The position numbers were made by a program, and so were the translations under genes. A DNA stretch of 64,000 bases from Terriglobus albidus (lineage in GTDB: Bacteria; Acidobacteriota; Terriglobia; Terriglobales; Acidobacteriaceae): contig NZ_CP042806.1 in assembly GCF_008000815.1 (NCBI RefSeq), forward strand, positions 1,550,001-1,614,000. The letters are read 5' to 3'. Every line of letters starts with the position of its first letter. The first letter of the stretch is position 1. Of this stretch, positions 53,710 through 61,564 are shown piece by piece. The notes beneath the pieces are model-generated. The model was not told the DNA's origin and searched no databases. It saw only the letters and a program-made list of their open reading frames with translations.

Positions 53710-54138
53710 ATGCGGACCTTTACCCTTTCCGAGGCGCAGACCATGTTGCCGGTGCTGGAAAGCCTGCTAAAGCGGGCACAAACGGCAGCGCGCCTGGCGG
53801 CGCAGGTTGATGGGGAGTTGCAGGACCTCTCGCAGAGGATCTTCCTGTATGGCGGCATGCATGTCGATATCGCTGCTGTGGCCCGTCGGCGCGGGCAGCG
53901 CGAGAAGGCCGTGCAGGAAGCCAAGGACACCCTGGCGGAGATCGACGCTATTGGGGTTCAGGTGAAGGATCTGGACACCGGTCTGTTGGATTTTCCCTTC
54001 CAGCTTGAGGACCGCGTGGTGCTTCTCTGCTGGAAACAGGGCGAGTCTGCAATCACCCACTGGCACACCATGGAAGATGGCTTTGCTGGACGGAAGCCGC
54101 TGGACGAGCGGTTTACGCGCGGCGAAAAGCTGCAGTAA
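53710..54138 (+). CDS. DUF2203 family protein
   Basis: 142 aa. RTFTLSEAQTMLPVLESLLK is the family N-terminus, then a long helix. VQVKDLDTGLLDFPFQLEDR, VVLLCWKQGESAITHWHTME and the end DGFAGRKPLDERF match the DUF2203 signature (GLxDFP, LCWxxGE, WH, GFAGR). Biochemical role is unknown. It probably shares the nadA transcript. Confidence 0.85.
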   Translation: MRTFTLSEAQTMLPVLESLLKRAQTAARLAAQVDGELQDLSQRIFLYGGMHVDIAAVARRRGQREKAVQEAKDTLAEIDAIGVQVKDLDTGLLDFPFQLEDRVVLLCWKQGESAITHWHTMEDGFAGRKPLDERFTRGEKLQ

Positions 54139-54225
54139 TCTTCCTTTATTCCCATAGAGATATCTATTTCCCTGCGCGCTCCGGTGTTCGTTATCGGATG
54201 GCCAGCTGTTTTCCAGGGATAGTGT

Positions 54226-54254
54226 TTGACAGACGATAAAAATTATCGTTTACT
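54226..54254 (+). promoter_or_regulatory. Promoter with embedded Fur/PerR-type palindrome
   Basis: TTGACA (54226-54231), 17-bp spacer, TTTACT (54249-54254). The spacer is almost filled by the perfect 17-bp palindrome ACGATAAAAATTATCGT (54233-54249), an AT-rich inverted repeat of the kind bound by Fur-family repressors. It is therefore placed for autorepression of the regulator that begins at 54263. The start codon is only 9 bp from the -10 box. Confidence 0.75.
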
Positions 54255-54262
54255 AAGTCTTG

Positions 54263-54697
54263 ATGGAATTCTCTGCAACAACCTTCCGCGAACTGTGCCA
54301 GCAACACGGCATTGCGGTGACGCATCAGCGCCAGGTTCTGTTTGAGATCATGCAGGGCATGCACGGGCACCCCTCTCCGGAAGAGGTTTACGCTCGTGTG
54401 AAGAAGAAGATTCCTGCCATCAGTCTGGCGACCGTCTACAAGAACATTCATCTGTTTGTGGAGAGCGGTATCTTTCGCGAGGTCAGCATGCACCATGGCA
54501 CGCTGCGCGTGGAGATGAACAGCCGGCCGCATCATCACATGGTGTGCTCCATGTGCAAGTCGATTTCGGATATCGATGAAGCCGATCTTGGCCTATTGCC
54601 TTCTCATCAGAAACTGCCAGGCGGGTTCCTCGTCGAGCGGTACGCGGTGGATGTCATCGGCATCTGCCCGGAGTGCCAGGCAAAGAAGATCAACTAG
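54263..54697 (+). CDS. Fur-family repressor, PerR-like
   Basis: 144 aa from ATG 54263. A winged-helix DNA-binding domain (VTHQRQVLFEIMQGMHGHPS, PAISLATVYKNIHLFVESGI) is followed by the dimerization domain with metal ligands in NSRPHHHMVCSMCKSISDID and the structural Cys pair near the end (GICPECQAKKIN), giving the CxxC...CxxC zinc site. It precedes ahpC and ahpD, which favours peroxide sensing (PerR) over iron (Fur), but the decisive residues cannot be assigned with certainty here. Likely a leaderless transcript under its own palindrome. Confidence 0.88.
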   Translation: MEFSATTFRELCQQHGIAVTHQRQVLFEIMQGMHGHPSPEEVYARVKKKIPAISLATVYKNIHLFVESGIFREVSMHHGTLRVEMNSRPHHHMVCSMCKSISDIDEADLGLLPSHQKLPGGFLVERYAVDVIGICPECQAKKIN

Positions 54698-54800
54698 CAA
54701 CCGTATTTCGCCGCAGTCGACTACGAGAGTTTTGCAGTTCCGAGTTTCGCGGACCGGTGTGCCGGTCTGCACGCGATAACTACACCCCAAGGAGAGACAC

Positions 54801-55337
54801 ATGCTTCAGATTGGCGAGAAGTTTCCGAATTTTTCCGTGGTAGCCACGGTCAGCCGCGATAAGGACAAGGCCTTTGAGACGATCACCGAGGAGTCCTTCC
54901 CCGGCAAGTGGAAGCTTTACTTCTTCTGGCCGAAGGATTTCACGTTCGTTTGTCCGACCGAGATTGCAGGCTTCGGCAAGCTGAACCAGGAGTTTGCGGA
55001 TCGTGACTGCCAGGTCCTGGGCGGATCGACCGACTCCGAGTTCGTGCACCTGGCGTGGCGCAACAACCACGAGGACCTGCGCGACCTGCCCTTCCCCATG
55101 CTTGCCGATATCAAGCGTGACCTGTCGGGCCAGCTCGGCATTCTGGATCCGGATGGCGGCGTCTGCCAGCGTGCGACCTTCCTGGTGGATCCGAACAACG
55201 TGATCCAGTTTGTGTACGTCACCGCCGGTTCGGTGGGCCGCAATCCGCAGGAAGTGCTGCGTGTTCTGGACGCTCTGCAGACCGACGAGCTCTGCCCCTG
55301 CAACTGGCAGAAGGGCGAAGAGACCCTGGCCGTCTAA
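54801..55337 (+). CDS. ahpC: Peroxiredoxin AhpC
   Basis: Thiol peroxidase reducing hydrogen peroxide and organic hydroperoxides; 178 aa, AAGGAG 8 bp before ATG. The peroxidatic Cys lies near 51 in FTFVCPTEIAGFGKL, and LPFPMLADIKRDLSGQLGIL and VCQRATFLVDPNNVIQF follow. The resolving end has TDELCPCNWQKGE with two Cys. This C-terminus resembles the mycobacterial AhpC that is reduced by AhpD, encoded next. The region before it (54698-54800) has the stem GACCGG/CCGGTC near 54753. Confidence 0.95.
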   Translation: MLQIGEKFPNFSVVATVSRDKDKAFETITEESFPGKWKLYFFWPKDFTFVCPTEIAGFGKLNQEFADRDCQVLGGSTDSEFVHLAWRNNHEDLRDLPFPMLADIKRDLSGQLGILDPDGGVCQRATFLVDPNNVIQFVYVTAGSVGRNPQEVLRVLDALQTDELCPCNWQKGEETLAV

Positions 55338-55418
55338 ACAGAGTTGAACCGAAGAGGTGGCCGCTGTTGGAGTGGCCGCCTTTTCTTGCGCCCGAATGGC
55401 GCAGTGAGAGGAGATTTC

Positions 55419-55964
55419 ATGGCACTCGATGATTTGATCGGCAGCCTGCCCGCCTATGCGAAGGACCTGAAGCTGAACTTCAGCTCGCTGGTCCGGCAGA
55501 ACACTGAGCTCAGCCCGCAGCAGCTTTGGGGAACCGTGGTGAGCACCGCGATCGCAACCCGTAATCCTGAGCTGACGGCGGCCACGATTGAAGAAGCAGC
55601 CAAGGTGTTGACCCCGGTCGCCCTGGACGCCGCCAAGGCAGCCGCGGCGATCATGGGCATGAACAACATCTACTACCGTTTTCATCACCTGACGGACAAC
55701 GAGAAGTACGCGACACTGCCCGCGCGCCTGCGCATGAACGTGCTACGCACCCACAACGTCGACCACGTGGACTTTGAGCTGTGGTGCCTGGCTGTTTCCG
55801 CGGTGAACGCCTGCGGCAAGTGCGTGAGCTCGCACGAGAACGTGGTTCGCCAGAAGGGAATGACGGAAGAGGTGGTGAATGCCGCCATCCGCGTGACCTC
55901 AGTGATTCACGCCATCGGCGTAGTGCTGGATGGGGAGAAGGCGTCGCCTACGCCCGCGGCGTAG
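55419..55964 (+). CDS. ahpD: Alkylhydroperoxidase AhpD
   Basis: Reductant partner of AhpC with a CxxC redox site; 181 aa from ATG 55419, with GAGAGGAG upstream. LDDLIGSLPAYAKDLKLNFS is the family N-terminus. MGMNNIYYRFHHLTDNEKYA is central, and WCLAVSAVNACGKCVSSHEN carries the CxxC with the downstream His. The longer frame from 55344 has no family character. It sits 81 bp behind ahpC and probably shares its transcript. Confidence 0.95.
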   Translation: MALDDLIGSLPAYAKDLKLNFSSLVRQNTELSPQQLWGTVVSTAIATRNPELTAATIEEAAKVLTPVALDAAKAAAAIMGMNNIYYRFHHLTDNEKYATLPARLRMNVLRTHNVDHVDFELWCLAVSAVNACGKCVSSHENVVRQKGMTEEVVNAAIRVTSVIHAIGVVLDGEKASPTPAA

Positions 55965-55971
55965 GCGAAGT

Positions 55972-56118
55972 TGAATGGTTGAAAAGTTGAATGGTTGAAT
56001 AGTGAATCCGTGGTGAGGTGGATGATTAGCCTCATCACGGATTTCTTCTTTCACGTGATCGCGGAATTGTCTGGGTTAGGAACCATTCAACTATTCAACA
56101 ATTCAACCATTCAACAAA
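55972..56118. repeat. Large inverted repeat of TTGAAT arms around a terminator hairpin
   Basis: Left arm GTTGAATGGTTGAAAAG... (55972-56002) and right arm ...CCATTCAACTATTCAAC (56081-56118) are inverse arrays of the TTGAAT repeat. They flank a stem AATCCGTGGTGAGG/CCTCATCACGGATT (56005-56043), 13 of 14 pairs. The unit separates convergent ahpD and M28 genes. Confidence 0.8.
56005..56043. terminator. Bidirectional terminator between ahpD and M28 gene
   Basis: 14-bp stem with one mismatch and an 11-nt loop, followed by TTCTTCTTTC on the plus strand. Located midway between convergent stops. Confidence 0.65.
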
Positions 56119-56134
56119 TCGTGCCACCTTAGTC

Positions 56135-57148
56135 CTAAGGTTTCTTCTCCGGCTTCCCACCCGGATTCCACGTGGGCTTCCAGTTGGTGTCGATGAGCCA
56201 CTCTACAGGCGCTTCCATGGAGGCGATGGCGGTGGTCATGTGTTTGAAGTCGATGGTGGTGATCTCGTCGGTGACCTGGTGGTAGTCGGTGTGGAGGCCG
56301 TAGCTGGAGACAGTGTGGGCGATGATGCCTTCGAGGGCCAGGCCGTAGTTGTCGCTGCGCATGAAGAAGTTTTCCTTCGGATGCGGATCCTGCACGAGGT
56401 GGGCGCCGTGCTTGGCGAGCTCCGGCCCGAGGGTGCTGCGCTCAAAGCCGGTGAGCCAGAGGGTGCCTTCGGGGACGGCTGAGTCAGAACGGCCGATCAT
56501 CTCGAATTCCAGGTTGGCAACGATGCTGGTGAGCGGAATGGGAGGATGGGCGAGGAAGGCCTGGGATCCCAGGCCGCCGAACTCCTCCGCACCAAAGAGG
56601 GCGAAGACAACGGTGCGCTTGGGCGGCTTGGCGTGGGCGAGATAGCGGGCGAGGTTGAGAACGGCAGTCGTGCCAGAGGCGTCGTCATCTGCTCCGTTGT
56701 AAATCGCGTCTCCATTCACGGGCTGTTTGGCAACGCCCAGGTGGTCGAGATGGGCGGTGAGCAGAATGACTTCAGACTTCAGCTTCGGATCGGTGCCGGG
56801 AAGGATGGCGACGGCGTTCCAGGTCTCGAAGCGGTCGGCGGGAGCATAGCGTTGTTCGATGCGTTGTTTGGCGCGCTCCGGGAGCTCGACCGGGGCTTTT
56901 TGAAGGTAGCTGCCATTGTTGCCGGGTTGCAGGCCGATCTCCTGGAAGACGGCTGCGGCGTACTGGGCTGCAATGTGTTCATCACGTGTGGCGGAACCGC
57001 GGCCCTGCAGTGCATCGGATGCGAGAAAATTCATGTCGGCGCGAACCTGCTGTTCCAGAACGGATTGCGGGCTTTGTGCGTCCAACAGGCAGGTCGTCAG
57101 GGTCAGCAGCGCGGCGGCGCCAAAGGTCATGCAAGAGCGTTTGAACAT
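56135..57148 (-). CDS. Secreted M28 family metallo-aminopeptidase
   Basis: 337 aa from ATG 57148. The signal peptide is FGAAALLTLTTCLLDAQ. The dinuclear zinc site is in VILLTAHLDHLGVA, YNGADDDASGTTAVLNLARY, VFALFGAEEFGGLGSQAF, VANLEFEMIGRSD and YHQVTDEITTID, with the ligand His, Asp, Glu-Glu, Glu/Asp and His in order. The TATAAT at 57155-57160 on the minus strand would start transcription at the ATG, so the message may be leaderless. The upstream extension overlaps the divergent gene and is rejected. Confidence 0.9.
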   Translation of the reverse strand: MFKRSCMTFGAAALLTLTTCLLDAQSPQSVLEQQVRADMNFLASDALQGRGSATRDEHIAAQYAAAVFQEIGLQPGNNGSYLQKAPVELPERAKQRIEQRYAPADRFETWNAVAILPGTDPKLKSEVILLTAHLDHLGVAKQPVNGDAIYNGADDDASGTTAVLNLARYLAHAKPPKRTVVFALFGAEEFGGLGSQAFLAHPPIPLTSIVANLEFEMIGRSDSAVPEGTLWLTGFERSTLGPELAKHGAHLVQDPHPKENFFMRSDNYGLALEGIIAHTVSSYGLHTDYHQVTDEITTIDFKHMTTAIASMEAPVEWLIDTNWKPTWNPGGKPEKKP

Positions 57149-57195
57149 GGCCGGATTATAGGCAAAGGCACGGACCAGACCCAATTCCTGCGACA

Positions 57196-58314
57196 ATGGT
57201 GAGCGTGTTGAGGCTGCGTCGTGCATTGCGCTTCTTTGTGGTTCTGCCAATCGTTCTACTGGCGGGTTGCGGTGACTTCTTTCCGCCGATCAATGGTGGC
57301 GGGAGCAGTTCGGGATCGGACATCGTGTACGTTGCGAATGCCAGTTCGACCTCGGTGACGGCCTATGCCATGTCGACAGGAGCGCTGGTAGCCGTAAGCG
57401 GATCGCCGTACACGCTGAGCTTTACGCCCACGGCGATTGCGGTGACTCCTGCGAATACCTTTGTGTATGTCGCGGGTAGCGGCGTGGTGTATGTGTATTC
57501 CATCGGTACCGGTGGTGTGCTGACGGCGGCGAACAACGGCGCGGCGGTGGCCAATGGCAATGTGGTGTCGATGGACATCTCGCCGGACGGGAAGTGGCTG
57601 TTTACGTTGGATGCCGACGGGACCACGATTGAGGAGTACTCCATCAACACATCGACCGGCATACTGACGGCTGCCAGCGGAGCGTTGTATACCTTCGGCG
57701 CGGGAACGACGCCAGTACCTAAAGCGATCAAGGTCGCTCCTAATGGCAACTACGTCATCGTGGCTCTGGGAACCGCGGGAGAGATCGTCTACGGCTTCAA
57801 TACGTCGACAGGTGCGATGAGCGAGAGTCAGCGGCTGTCGGCTCCGGGGTCGACCAGCGATAACGCCATTGCGATGGACAAGAATACGGCGTATCTGTTC
57901 ATCGCCCGCAGCGGGAACTCGGCGGGGCTGGGGGTCTATACCATCGGCACTGGCGGGGCGCTGACAATTGTGAGCGGATCGCCCTTTGCGACGAGTGGCC
58001 AGTCGACTTCGGTAGTGGTAGATAACACAGCAACGTACGTCTATGTGGGGAACCAGGGTGACGGTACGATCTCTGGTTTCACTATCGGTACCGGAGGCGC
58101 GCTGACAGCGCTCAGTGGATCGCCGTACTCGGCCGGCAAGACCATGACCGCGCTGGCAGCGGACTCCACGGGCAAGTACATTCTGGCGGCGGCCAATGGA
58201 GGCTCGCCAGATCTGGGGATGTACGCCTTCGACTCTTCGACAGCGGGACGGATTTATACGGTCAGCTCGACGACGACAGCGTACGGTCCGGTAGCCGTGG
58301 CAGTGACGCACTAA
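57196..58314 (+). CDS. Beta-propeller lipoprotein (lactonase / YncE-like)
   Basis: 372 aa. Lipobox LPIVLLAGCGDFFPP with Cys near 25. About seven blade repeats follow, each with a variation of IVYVANASSTSVTAYAMSTG and GALTALSGSPYSAG. ISPDGKWLFTLDADG and VYVGNQGDGTISGFTIGTGG are typical of the 6-phosphogluconolactonase-like fold. Many Acidobacteria have such secreted propellers; an enzymatic role is not shown. The stop is part of a 14-bp repeat that is present three times. Confidence 0.85.
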   Translation: MVSVLRLRRALRFFVVLPIVLLAGCGDFFPPINGGGSSSGSDIVYVANASSTSVTAYAMSTGALVAVSGSPYTLSFTPTAIAVTPANTFVYVAGSGVVYVYSIGTGGVLTAANNGAAVANGNVVSMDISPDGKWLFTLDADGTTIEEYSINTSTGILTAASGALYTFGAGTTPVPKAIKVAPNGNYVIVALGTAGEIVYGFNTSTGAMSESQRLSAPGSTSDNAIAMDKNTAYLFIARSGNSAGLGVYTIGTGGALTIVSGSPFATSGQSTSVVVDNTATYVYVGNQGDGTISGFTIGTGGALTALSGSPYSAGKTMTALAADSTGKYILAAANGGSPDLGMYAFDSSTAGRIYTVSSTTTAYGPVAVAVTH

Positions 58315-58346
58315 CGTGGACGCACTAACGTGGACGCACTAACGTG
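58305..58346. repeat. Three tandem 14-bp repeats over a stop codon
   Basis: GACGCACTAACGTG three times without mismatch. The first copy holds the TAA of the propeller gene. Since 14 is not a multiple of 3, the three TAA copies fall in all three frames. A further GTGACGCACTA occurs near 58376. Confidence 0.9.
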
Positions 58347-58453
58347 ACGCCCCAATCCCAATGGAAGCCTTACAGGTGACGCACTAGGTGCATGCCGCGA
58401 ACCGTGATTCACGCAAGATCATCTGCAGATAGTATCCTCGGAGCTGTCCCGGC

Positions 58454-59590
58454 GTGATCTTCCCGTCATTCCAACGTAGATTGTTCGCGCTCGCCGCAGC
58501 CTTTGCGCTGCTGTCGGGCTGCAGCCGCCTGCGCCCTAAACCCAAGGACGAGTATGTCTATGTCACCGCCAAGGGAACGTATCTGCGCGACCGTTTGGCC
58601 GCCGTGTCAAATCGTACGGGAAATGTCGACAACGGGCAGAAGCTGAAGATACTCGAGCGCCAGCGGCACTACTTCCGCGTGGTGACCGATAAGGGCGAGA
58701 CGGGCTGGATCAACGAGCGGGCGGTTGTGACGCAGGATATCGTCGATCAGTTTGAGGCATTGAAGAAGGAATATGCACGGCAGCCTGCGGTGGCCAGCGG
58801 TGTGGTGCGGGACGATGTGTACCTGCACCTGAAGCCGGGCCGCGATACAGACCGTTTCTACCGGCTGAATGAGGGAGAGAAGCTGGGGCTCATTGCCAGG
58901 GCTACGCTGCCCAAACCTGTGCCAGGTGGAGTTCCGCAGCAGCAGGCGAAGGAAGGTGAGCCGCCCGCGCCTCCTCCGATGGAGGACTGGTGGATGGTGC
59001 GCTCGGGAGACCGGTCGGGCTGGTTGCTCTCGCGCATGATGGACGTCGACGTGCCTGATTCGGTGGCGCGGTATGCCGAAGGGCAGCGCATTGTGGGCAA
59101 CTATGTGCTGACGAAGGTCGAAGACGATGAGGTTGAAGGCACGGACAAGATGGTGCCCATCTTCGTCACACTCATGAATAGCTGGAAGGCCGGGCTGCCG
59201 TACGACTTCGACCAGGTGCGCGTCTTCACCTGGAACCGGGCCAAGCACCGGTATGAGACGGCGTTCCGCGATCGCAATATCCAGGGTTTCCTGCCGGTGG
59301 AGGTCAAGACCGATCCGGGGCAGCCGAATGCACCGCGGTCGAGCGCCAGCACGCTGCCGGCGCCGTCGTTTATTTATCGGGTCTTGGCTGCGGACAACGG
59401 GCCAGTGATCCCCGATCCTGTGACCGGAATCTCGAAGCCCTCAAAGCTGGTACAGAAGACCTACCGGCTTGAGGGAAATATCACGCGGCGGGTGCTGCGG
59501 CCGGGCGAGACTCCGCAGGCGGAGGCGAAGGCCAGCGAAGATGTGGCGACCAAGGCGGCCGCGAAGAAGCCTGCCAAAAAACGCAAGTAG
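58454..59590 (+). CDS. Lipoprotein with bacterial SH3 domains
   Basis: 378 aa from GTG 58454. Lipobox LFALAAAFALLSGCSRL. The first SH3b-like segment runs about 35-95 (YVTAKGTYLRDRLAAVSNRT, VVTDKGETGWINERAVV). The second is about 115-200 (DDVYLHLKPGRDTDRFYRLN, WWMVRSGDRSGWLLSRMMDV). A third region of unknown fold follows (VPIFVTLMNSWKAGLPYDFD), then a Lys/Ala-rich tail. SH3b domains often bind peptidoglycan peptides. It is upstream of pqqA with a dispersed element between, so not obviously part of the PQQ operon. Confidence 0.85.
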   Translation: MIFPSFQRRLFALAAAFALLSGCSRLRPKPKDEYVYVTAKGTYLRDRLAAVSNRTGNVDNGQKLKILERQRHYFRVVTDKGETGWINERAVVTQDIVDQFEALKKEYARQPAVASGVVRDDVYLHLKPGRDTDRFYRLNEGEKLGLIARATLPKPVPGGVPQQQAKEGEPPAPPPMEDWWMVRSGDRSGWLLSRMMDVDVPDSVARYAEGQRIVGNYVLTKVEDDEVEGTDKMVPIFVTLMNSWKAGLPYDFDQVRVFTWNRAKHRYETAFRDRNIQGFLPVEVKTDPGQPNAPRSSASTLPAPSFIYRVLAADNGPVIPDPVTGISKPSKLVQKTYRLEGNITRRVLRPGETPQAEAKASEDVATKAAAKKPAKKRK

Positions 59591-59679
59591 TTGCGAGGCA
59601 AAGGTTTGTCTGGGGCCTCCGCGGCCCGACTTTACAGACGTTGCTCGGTTCAGGCATTCTCTCTCCACTGAGGCGTACT

Positions 59680-59794
59680 TAGAGCAATTCTCCTGATCTG
59701 TAGTTTTGGATAAATCTGCGAATGCCGTTTTCTTCGAAGGAAAACGGCGCAAACAGCCAAAACTCCGCTCTACACCTTTAGGAGATTTGCTCCA
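59680..59794. repeat. MITE-like dispersed element, subfamily B copy 2
   Basis: 115 bp from TAGAGCAATTCTCCTG to TAGGAGATTTGCTCCA, with core GCCGTTTTC/GAAAACGGC. The arms TTTGGATAAATCTGCGAATG and CAGCCAAAACTCCG match 38028-38144. It lies 55 bp before pqqA, where the promoter or leader of the PQQ operon should be. Confidence 0.88.
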
Positions 59795-59849
59795 CAGTAC
59801 GGTCTCAGACGCAGAACTCATTCAGTACCTTGAGAGGAAGAAGCGACAC

Positions 59850-59930
59850 ATGAAGACCTGGACCCGTCCTGATTTCAAAGAAGTAAGCCTCGGCTGCGAG
59901 ATCAACAGCTACTCCCCCGCCGAAATCTAA
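59850..59930 (+). CDS. pqqA: PQQ precursor peptide
   Basis: 26-residue ribosomal precursor of pyrroloquinoline quinone. The sequence has the ExxxY core: Glu17 and Tyr21 in GCEINSYSPAEI, the residues cross-linked by PqqE and built into PQQ. The N-terminal MKTWTRPDFKEV matches the family leader that binds PqqD. GAGAGGAAG lies about 10 bp upstream of ATG. The stop is 3 bp before pqqB. Confidence 0.95.
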   Translation: MKTWTRPDFKEVSLGCEINSYSPAEI

Positions 59931-59933
59931 CCC

Positions 59934-60836
59934 TTGTTTACATTGCAATTGCTGGGAACCGCCGCTGGCGGCGGTTTTCCGCAGTGGAACTGTGCCTGTG
60001 CTCTGTGCGATTTGAGCCGCAGAGATCCCGTGCGTTGCACGCCCCGGCTGCAGCTACAGGCCGTGGTGCGTTCGCATGGGCGGAATGTCCTGTTGAACGC
60101 AGGTCCAGACCTGCGCGTGCAGATTGAAGCAACACCCACGCTGCAGCCCAAGCCGGAGAATGGCCGGCGGAATACGCCGATTGGGGGCATCGTGCTGACC
60201 TCGGCGGATCTGGACCAGGTGCTGGGCCTCTTGCTGATGCGTGAGTTTCAGCCGCTGCGGGTCTATGCGACGCCACTGGTCCGGCGGGTGCTGGAAGCCA
60301 ATAGTTTTTTCCGGATGCTGGAACGTGTGCCGCAACAGTTGACCTGGATCACGATGCTTCCCGATGAGCCGTTTGAGCTGCTGCCGGGAGTCACGTGTAC
60401 GGCGATTCCGATGTCCGACGATCTGCCGTATTACGCGAAGAGTTTCGCTGCAGGTGCGGAGCCGGGGCAGGCAGTGGTTGGGCTAGTGCTGGCGAGTGAG
60501 GGGAAGAAGGTCGTGTATACGCCGGCGGTGGGACATATCTCGGAGGCCCTGTATAGCAAATACGCGGCGGCGGATGCGATCGCCACCGACGGTACTTTCT
60601 GGAGCGATGATGAGCTGCAACAGGCGCAGCCCGGGACGCCGCTGGCGCGTGAGATTGGTCATATCCCGATGAGCGGTGAGGATGGCATGATGGCACGGCT
60701 TGCGGAGCTCCGAGGACCGCGCAAGGTCTTCGTACACCTGAACAATACGAATCCCATTCTCGACCGTCAGAGTGATGAGCGTAAGGCCGTGCTCGCCGGG
60801 GGCTGGGAGATCGCGGAGGATGGATGGGAGCTGTAA
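59934..60836 (+). CDS. pqqB: PQQ biosynthesis protein PqqB
   Basis: Metallo-beta-lactamase-fold enzyme, proposed to hydroxylate the PQQ intermediate; 300 aa. The family N-terminus LLGTAAGGGFPQWNCACALC requires a start at TTG 59934 or the nearby TTG codons, since no ATG is in frame; 3-bp spacing to pqqA suggests coupled translation. Metal ligands lie in VLTSADLDQVLGLL, which departs from the HxHxDH of true hydrolases. IPMSDDLPYYAKSFAAG and IGHIPMSGEDGMMARLAELR are typical. Confidence 0.94.
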   Translation: MFTLQLLGTAAGGGFPQWNCACALCDLSRRDPVRCTPRLQLQAVVRSHGRNVLLNAGPDLRVQIEATPTLQPKPENGRRNTPIGGIVLTSADLDQVLGLLLMREFQPLRVYATPLVRRVLEANSFFRMLERVPQQLTWITMLPDEPFELLPGVTCTAIPMSDDLPYYAKSFAAGAEPGQAVVGLVLASEGKKVVYTPAVGHISEALYSKYAAADAIATDGTFWSDDELQQAQPGTPLAREIGHIPMSGEDGMMARLAELRGPRKVFVHLNNTNPILDRQSDERKAVLAGGWEIAEDGWEL

Positions 60837-60838
60837 CG

Positions 60839-61564
60839 ATGTTGACTGCGGACGAGCTGCGTGCGCGGCTGCAGGCGGTAGGAGAGGCGAAGTACCACCA
60901 CCGGCATCCGTTTCATGAGCGGATGCACCGGGGCGAGCTTACACGCGGGCAACTGCAGGCGTGGGCGCTGAACCGGTACTACTACCAGAGCCGCATTCCC
61001 ATCAAGGACGCGCTGGTGTTGGCTAAGAGCGACGATCCGGCCTTCCGCCGCGCTTGGCGGAAGCGCATTGTCGATCACGATGGTGACGAGAGCGGATACG
61101 GCGGTGTAGAGAAGTGGATTCAGTTGGCGGAGGCTGCCGGCGTTCCGCGTGAAGACACGATTGCCTACAAGGGCGTGCTGCCGGCGGTGATCTTCTCGGT
61201 GGATGCTTATCTCTCACTGGTGCGTGACAGTTCACTGCTGGTCGCTGTAGCGTCAAGTCTGACGGAGCTGTTCTCGCGGCAGTTGATCAGCCTGCGGATG
61301 GACCGGATGAAGCTTCACTATCCCTACCTGGAGCCGGGGCTGGCTTACTTTGTGGGCCGGTTGACGCAGGCCCCGGAAGACGCGGCGTTTGCTCTGGACT
61401 ACGTGACGAAGCACGCCCGCAACCGCGAAGAGCAGGAGCAGGTGATCCGCGCGTTGGAGCGCAAGTGCGAGATCCTGTGGGCGCAGCTCGATGCGATCGA
61501 GCACGCATATGTTGTTCCCGGGCTACCGCCTCCGGGATGTTTTCTGCCGAAGGGGGAAGCATGA
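60839..61564 (+). CDS. pqqC: Pyrroloquinoline-quinone synthase PqqC
   Basis: Cofactor-free oxidase catalysing ring closure and the final oxidation to PQQ; 241 aa from ATG 60839, 2 bp after the pqqB stop, with GGGAG upstream. KYHHRHPFHERMHRGELTRG, WALNRYYYQSRIPIKDALVL, VDHDGDESGYGGVEKWIQLA and ASSLTELFSRQLISLRMDRM line the active site and hold the conserved His, Tyr and Arg residues. Its TGA overlaps the pqqD ATG by 4 bp. Confidence 0.96.
   Translation: MLTADELRARLQAVGEAKYHHRHPFHERMHRGELTRGQLQAWALNRYYYQSRIPIKDALVLAKSDDPAFRRAWRKRIVDHDGDESGYGGVEKWIQLAEAAGVPREDTIAYKGVLPAVIFSVDAYLSLVRDSSLLVAVASSLTELFSRQLISLRMDRMKLHYPYLEPGLAYFVGRLTQAPEDAAFALDYVTKHARNREEQEQVIRALERKCEILWAQLDAIEHAYVVPGLPPPGCFLPKGEA

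Noticed and set aside
55344-55418. N-terminal extension of ahpD
   Set aside because: It spans the spacer and a good ribosome site; family similarity starts at 55419.
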